DNA of 64,000 nt. It comes from Brachybacterium sp042666875 (lineage in GTDB: Bacteria; Actinomycetota; Actinomycetes; Actinomycetales; Dermabacteraceae). The stretch is taken from NCBI RefSeq assembly GCF_042666875.1, contig NZ_JBHTCX010000005.1:62001-126000 (forward strand), in the 5' to 3' direction. The position numbers and the translations under genes are program-made. Below, piece by piece: positions 60,207-64,000 of this stretch (position 1 is its first letter; each line of letters begins with the position of its first letter). Below the pieces are notes generated by a model, which did no database searches, was not told the origin of the DNA, and saw nothing but the letters and a program-made list of their open reading frames with translations.

Positions 60207-62099
60207 TCAGAGGTTCGAATCGAGCTGGCCGTCGGCCAGAGCCGCCGCAAGCGTCGGCGTGACCGGCAGGCGGGGGATGAGCGTGGCCTGGAAGGCATGG
60301 TAGATGTCCGGCTTGCCGGGCCACGTCACGCCCTGGGGCTCGTTGTCCGCATCGAGCTCGTGGAACCAGGAGCCGCCGTCCGCGTCGAGCAGGTAGGTGG
60401 AGATGTACTCCCACCACTGCTCGTAGCGCTCGGCCCACACGCGATCGCCGGTGACCTGGTACATCACGGCAGCGGCGCCGACGGCCTCGGCCGCGACCCA
60501 GTGCATCCGCTCGCGGGCCACCGGGGTGCCGTCCCAGTCCACGGTGTAGACGAAGCCGGGCGCTCCGTCGGCGCCGAAGCTGGCGGCGGACTTCTCCATC
60601 AGCGCGGTGGCGGCCTCCAGCATCCACTCCGGCGCCTGCCCGTCGGCCGCGATCAGTGCGGCGCGCCCGTGCAGCACCAGGCGGGCCCACTCGATCCAGT
60701 GGCCGACGGTCGCGCCGTAGGGCCGGAAGGGGTGGTTCGGCTGGTCGCGGTTGTAGTCCAGCAGCGGGTTCCAGTCGGTGTCGTAGTGCTCCGGCAGGGC
60801 CCAGTCGTTGGCGCGGGCGAACTCGTCGATCGCGCGCGTCATGATGCCCACGGCGCGGTCCAGCCAGCGACGCTCACCGGTGACGTCGGCCGCCGCCAGC
60901 AGGGCTTCGACCGTGTGCATGTTCGCGTTGATCCCGCGGTACTCCTCGCACTCGGTGAAGGTGCGGTCGAAGGTATCGACGCTCATGCCGGCGGATTCCT
61001 CGAAGAACTTCTCGTCGAGCACCGCGAGGGCCTCGTCCAGCAGCTCCTGGGCACCGGGACGGCCGGCGGCGAGAGCGGAGGAGGCGGCCAGGACCACGAA
61101 GGCGTGCGCGTAGGCCTGCTTGGAGTCGTCGACGGGCTTGCCGTCGGCCACCGAGGCGAACCAACCGCCATGCTCGGCATCGCGGAAGACGCCCCGCAGC
61201 GAGGCGACGCCGTGGTCGGCGAACCGGCCGAAGTCGGGCCGACCCAGCAGGTGGCCGAGGGCGAAGCTGTGCGTCATCCGGCAGGTGATCCACAGCTCCG
61301 AGGGGCGCGAAAGATCCGGGGCGCCGTCCTCGTCGAGCCAGGCGAAGCCACCGTCCTCGCGGACCGATTCCGAGCCGAACACGAGCAGCTCATCGCCCTC
61401 GCCCTCCAGCCAGGTGCGGTGCGAGAGGCGGTCGAGCCAGGGGGTGTGGGGGCCGGGCGCAGGGGTCACGGACGTCTCCTCGGTGAGTTCGAAGGTGCGG
61501 GACGCCTCCTGCGCCTGGGCCGTGGTCGGGCCCGGCTCGGCGGTCAGCAGCACCTGGCGGTAGTACTTCAGCTCCTGGATGGACTCGCGGATGTCGGCGA
61601 GAGCGCGGTGGCCGCCGTGCTTGGCGGGGATGTTGTAGTAGACCCGAGGGAACCAGCGCTTAGCGAGCTCCTTGAAGCTGGAGACGTCGATCGTGCGGTA
61701 CGACAGCCAGCCCGCGAACACCGGCAGGTCGCGGTCCAGGAAGACGCGGTCGGTGCCGACGCTGTTGCCCGCCAGCGGTGCCTTGCCCGGCTCGGGGCAG
61801 AACTCCTGGACGTAGGCCAGACACAGCTCCTCGGCCTCCTCGAGGCTCATCCCGGCATCGAGCTCGTCGATGAGTCCCGAGGTGGTGTGCATGTTCACCA
61901 CGAAGGGATCCATGCCCTCGACAGCCTCGGCCGGAGGCTTGATGACGAGGTCGATGCCCTCGCCGAGGATGTTCAGATCGGCGTCGGTGACGAGGACGGC
62001 GATCTCGACGAGCGCGTCGCGCTCCCTGTCGAGGCCGGTCATCTCGCAGTCGACCCAGATGATGCGGTCGTTGATGGCGCGGGAGGAGGTGGATGTCAC
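60207..62099 (-). CDS. orn: Oligoribonuclease fused to AGE-family sugar isomerase
   Basis: 630 residues in one continuous frame. Residues 1-190 are a full DEDDh oligoribonuclease: DRIIWVDCEMTGLDRERD (Asp, Glu), NSVGTDRVFLDRDLP and KHGGHRALADIRESI (catalytic His, Asp). After a Pro/Thr-rich linker (190-215), residues 215-630 are an N-acylglucosamine 2-epimerase-like (α/α)6 barrel: ITCRMTHSFALGHLL, DAEHGGWF, YAHAFVVLAASSAL, EYRGINANMHTVEALLAA and VGHWIEWARLVLHG. Orn degrades nanoRNA and is often essential. AGE enzymes isomerise mannose, sulfoquinovose or GlcNAc-type sugars. A strong internal SD and GTG at 61469 could also yield AGE alone. Confidence 0.85.
   Translation of the reverse strand: MTSTSSRAINDRIIWVDCEMTGLDRERDALVEIAVLVTDADLNILGEGIDLVIKPPAEAVEGMDPFVVNMHTTSGLIDELDAGMSLEEAEELCLAYVQEFCPEPGKAPLAGNSVGTDRVFLDRDLPVFAGWLSYRTIDVSSFKELAKRWFPRVYYNIPAKHGGHRALADIRESIQELKYYRQVLLTAEPGPTTAQAQEASRTFELTEETSVTPAPGPHTPWLDRLSHRTWLEGEGDELLVFGSESVREDGGFAWLDEDGAPDLSRPSELWITCRMTHSFALGHLLGRPDFGRFADHGVASLRGVFRDAEHGGWFASVADGKPVDDSKQAYAHAFVVLAASSALAAGRPGAQELLDEALAVLDEKFFEESAGMSVDTFDRTFTECEEYRGINANMHTVEALLAAADVTGERRWLDRAVGIMTRAIDEFARANDWALPEHYDTDWNPLLDYNRDQPNHPFRPYGATVGHWIEWARLVLHGRAALIAADGQAPEWMLEAATALMEKSAASFGADGAPGFVYTVDWDGTPVARERMHWVAAEAVGAAAVMYQVTGDRVWAERYEQWWEYISTYLLDADGGSWFHELDADNEPQGVTWPGKPDIYHAFQATLIPRLPVTPTLAAALADGQLDSNL
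61467..61481 (-). promoter_or_regulatory. Internal SD and GTG start within Orn-AGE
   Basis: Reading the minus strand: GAGGAG (61481-61476), six bases, then GTG (61469-61467) at codon 211, the junction between the Orn linker and the AGE domain. It would give a free 420-residue AGE protein (61469-60207). The site looks like a normal gene start that lost the stop codon of the gene before it. Confidence 0.6.
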
Positions 62100-62383
62100 C
62101 GGACCACACTATCGCGGGCGCGCGAGGGCGGGTCGGCTCTGCGACGGGCACGCCGACGGATCTCCTCGACCGCGCTGAGCACCAGCAGGACGGCGACCAC
62201 CACCAGCAGCACCCACGCCTCGAAGATCACCGCGAGGGCAGCGGCGAGCACCAGCGCCAGGAGATAGACCACGTTCAGGACGCGGACAGAGACCCCGAGC
62301 AGGCGGGCCCCGAAGCGTCCCCGCAATAACCGGAGCGCGAGCAGGAGGGCGATGCCGCCGACCGTGAGGGCCTTGATGATCAT
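62096..62383 (-). CDS. Two-TM small membrane protein
   Basis: 95 residues from the ATG at 62383, with CGAGGAG upstream. Two membrane segments: IIKALTVGGIALLLALRLL and VVYLLALVLAAALAVIFEAWVLLVVVAVLLVL, then a basic tail (RRRARRRADPPSRARDS). The stop overlaps the Orn-AGE ATG (ATGA), so they are translationally coupled. No family was recognised. Confidence 0.7.
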   Translation of the reverse strand: MIIKALTVGGIALLLALRLLRGRFGARLLGVSVRVLNVVYLLALVLAAALAVIFEAWVLLVVVAVLLVLSAVEEIRRRARRRADPPSRARDSVVR

Positions 62384-62668
62384 GGGGGCTCCTCGGGAGT
62401 CGAATGCTCGGGCTGATGCTCGGACGCTGGACGCGCCCGCCCGCTCGCAAGAGCTGCGCGGTGCCTCGACGCCTCAAGCCATGGACCGTCCTCGAGCGTA
62501 GTCCTCCTCCGCCACGGTGCTGACATGGTGACGACGTCCGGTGCCGACCGGGCCCGACGGGCTGTGCGGTCGGAGATCTCCGTGGCTCTCGGGCACCCTT
62601 GACTTCAACCATTGTTCAACCCTCAGTGTGAGTCAGTGCATGAAGACGATCACCACGGAGGAGAGACG

Positions 62669-63502
62669 ATGACACCCTTGATCCTGGTCACCGGCGCCAC
62701 GGGAAACACCGGCCGGCACGTCGTAGCAGGGCTCCTCGCCGAGGGGTATCGCGTGCGAGCGCTGACCCGCGACCCGGAGCGAGCGGCTCTTCCTGAGGGG
62801 GCGGACGTCGTGGCGGGCGACGTGAGGCGTCCCGCCGACGTGGCGGCCGCGGCGCGGGGCGCGACAGCCGCCTACCTGATCTGGCCGGGAACGGACGACG
62901 AGGCCGCCGGCGCGGGAGAGGTCATCGAGGCCCTGGCTCGTCGCGTCGGACGCGTCGTCTACCTGTCCGCGACCGAGGCGGAGGAGGGCGGCGTCTGGGG
63001 TGCAGTGGAGCGAGCCATCCGGGACTCGGTTCCCCAGTGGACCTTCCTGCGGGTCTCCGGGCTGGCGGTCAATGCCCTGGCGTGGTCCGACCAGATCCAT
63101 CGCGGAGTCGTGCGGGCGCCGTTCGGCCGCATGCGCCGCTCGCTCGTCCACGAGCAGGACGTGGCGGCGGTTGCCGTGCGAGCTCTCGTCGACGACGGTC
63201 ACGCGGGCCGCTCCTATGTCCTCACCGGACCGGAGGCGATCAGCCAGATCGATCAGGTCCGCGTCATCGCCGAGGAGGCTGAGCACGACGCCGTCTGGGA
63301 GGAGCAGACGGCGGCTGACGCGCGGCCCGCTCTGGCCGCAGAAGTGGGAGAGGACTTCGCCGACATGATCCTGGCGGCCTGGGCTGCAAGTGCCGACACT
63401 CCTGAACCGGTCTCGCAGGACGTCGCTCGGGTCCTGGGCAGGCCGCCGCTCACCTTCCGTCAGTGGGCGCGAGACCACCGCGCGGACTTCGCGGCATCTT
63501 GA
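62669..63502 (+). CDS. NmrA-like NAD(P)-binding protein
   Basis: 277 residues from the ATG at 62669, with GGAGGAGA upstream. Rossmann motif LVTGATGNTGRHVVAGLLAEG, then ADVVAGDVRRPADVAAAARGATAAYLIWPG; the YxxxK of active SDRs is replaced. NmrA-like proteins often sense NAD(P) redox state or reduce quinones. Upstream, TTCAACC is repeated (62604-62610 and 62615-62621), a possible regulator site. Its end overlaps a convergent sigma-factor gene by 53 bases. Confidence 0.85.
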   Translation: MTPLILVTGATGNTGRHVVAGLLAEGYRVRALTRDPERAALPEGADVVAGDVRRPADVAAAARGATAAYLIWPGTDDEAAGAGEVIEALARRVGRVVYLSATEAEEGGVWGAVERAIRDSVPQWTFLRVSGLAVNALAWSDQIHRGVVRAPFGRMRRSLVHEQDVAAVAVRALVDDGHAGRSYVLTGPEAISQIDQVRVIAEEAEHDAVWEEQTAADARPALAAEVGEDFADMILAAWAASADTPEPVSQDVARVLGRPPLTFRQWARDHRADFAAS

Positions 63503-64000
63503 CCACACCCGACGTCGTGCCCGGCACACGGAGATGCTCGCGACGGTACGGGGCCAGATCGACGCGGTGGACGGCACCGCCATCGATGGTCAGCCTGACG
63601 GTGATCAGCGGGATGCCGCCGGGCGCGATCACCGCGCCGGGAACACCGTCGATGAGGAGCGGGACGCCCATGAGGATGCGGTGGCGGAACGAGCGGGTCT
63701 CCTTCGCGACGGCTCGCGCCCCGTGCACGACGGTCGGAGTCTGAGACGGAAGCAGAGTGCGATCTGCGACGCGCACGGCATCGGGAGCGAGGAGGCGGGT
63801 GAGCCGCTCGAGATCCCCACTGCCGGCCGCCTCGAGGAAGGCGGCCACGACGCGCGTGTGCTCCGCGTGCACGGCCGGATCCGCCGGCTGCTCGGGATCG
63901 ATTCGATGACGAGCACGGCTGGCCAGCTTCTTCGCCGAAGCGGGTGAGGTCTCGAGCACCGAGGCCACCTGCTCGAAGGGGACGCCGAAGATGTCATGGA
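63450..64000 (-). CDS. ECF41-type RNA polymerase sigma factor, 5' part outside the window
   Basis: The frame is open to the window end, so the N-terminal region (σ2) is missing. Visible are the end of region 4 (HDIFGVPFEQVASVLETSPASAKKLASRARHR) and a C-terminal SnoaL-like domain of about 130 residues (HTRVVAAFLEAAGSGDLERLTRLLAPDAV, TVVHGARAVAKETRSF). This arrangement marks ECF41/SigJ-like sigma factors, whose C-terminal domain controls activity. They usually sit beside an oxidoreductase gene; the convergent NmrA-like gene fits. Confidence 0.88.
   Translation of the reverse strand, partial: HDIFGVPFEQVASVLETSPASAKKLASRARHRIDPEQPADPAVHAEHTRVVAAFLEAAGSGDLERLTRLLAPDAVRVADRTLLPSQTPTVVHGARAVAKETRSFRHRILMGVPLLIDGVPGAVIAPGGIPLITVRLTIDGGAVHRVDLAPYRREHLRVPGTTSGVVKMPRSPRGGLAPTDGR

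Noticed and set aside
1..64000. CRISPR array
   Set aside because: No series of regularly spaced direct repeats was seen; the only tandem repeats are the 18-bp and 11-bp pairs in the island.

Overview
The window is high-GC actinobacterial chromosome. Gene order and protein style (ftsE-ftsX-M23 hydrolase-smpB-ssrA; clpS-DUF2017-murI-MBL-rph-rdgB; DUF3039, DUF2017 and DUF4916 proteins; leaderless TANNNT-N6/7-ATG starts) point to Micrococcales, most like Dermabacteraceae such as Brachybacterium. That genus guess rests on general resemblance and was not tested by any search.

Layout. 0-5.3 kb: division and ribosome-rescue block (ftsE tail, ftsX, a coiled-coil M23 hydrolase, smpB, a lipoprotein, tmRNA). 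5.3-11.8 kb: a divergent sugar isomerase/oxidoreductase pair, a secreted EndoH-type glycosidase flanked by three copies of one perfect palindrome, and the threonine-degradation pair tdh-kbl. 11.9-28.7 kb: mostly housekeeping genes (hrpA, a lysozyme-like secreted protein, malic enzyme, VanZ, DUF3039, a helicase, pncB, clpS, DUF2017, murI, an MBL hydrolase, rph, rdgB, a kinase-like protein, NUDIX, histidine phosphatase).

29.4-35.2 kb: a 5.8-kb genomic island at tRNA-Leu(UAG). It is bounded by a 26-bp direct repeat of the tRNA 3' end and holds IS remnants, a decayed IS3 copy, a four-gene accessory operon (DHFR-like, GNAT, NTF2-like, truncated VOC) and small membrane proteins. No integrase was recognised inside it.

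35.4-45.2 kb: oxidoreductases, acetyltransferases, tRNA-Lys, and a stress-flavoured set (hemerythrin, a minimal solute-binding lipoprotein with a CDF transporter, formaldehyde dehydrogenase-like, SDR, a small conserved protein). 45.3-50.5 kb: divergent copper-efflux genes, copZ-copA against a CopB-type CPH ATPase, each with a CsoR-like operator. 50.5-58.7 kb: an epimerase, a small alarmone synthetase, and a C1 cluster made of a MetF-like reductase, a DmdA/GcvT-like demethylase and an FAD/GcvT dimethylglycine dehydrogenase-like enzyme, with IclR and GntR regulators. 58.7-64 kb: small proteins, tRNA-His, an oligoribonuclease fused in frame to an AGE-family sugar isomerase, an NmrA-like protein and an ECF41-type sigma factor cut by the window end.

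The strongest leads are the Orn-AGE fusion with its internal SD+GTG start, the tRNA-Leu island, the triple palindrome around the EndoH gene, two small hairpin insertions inside coding sequences, and the C1 cluster with its 14-bp-arm operator.
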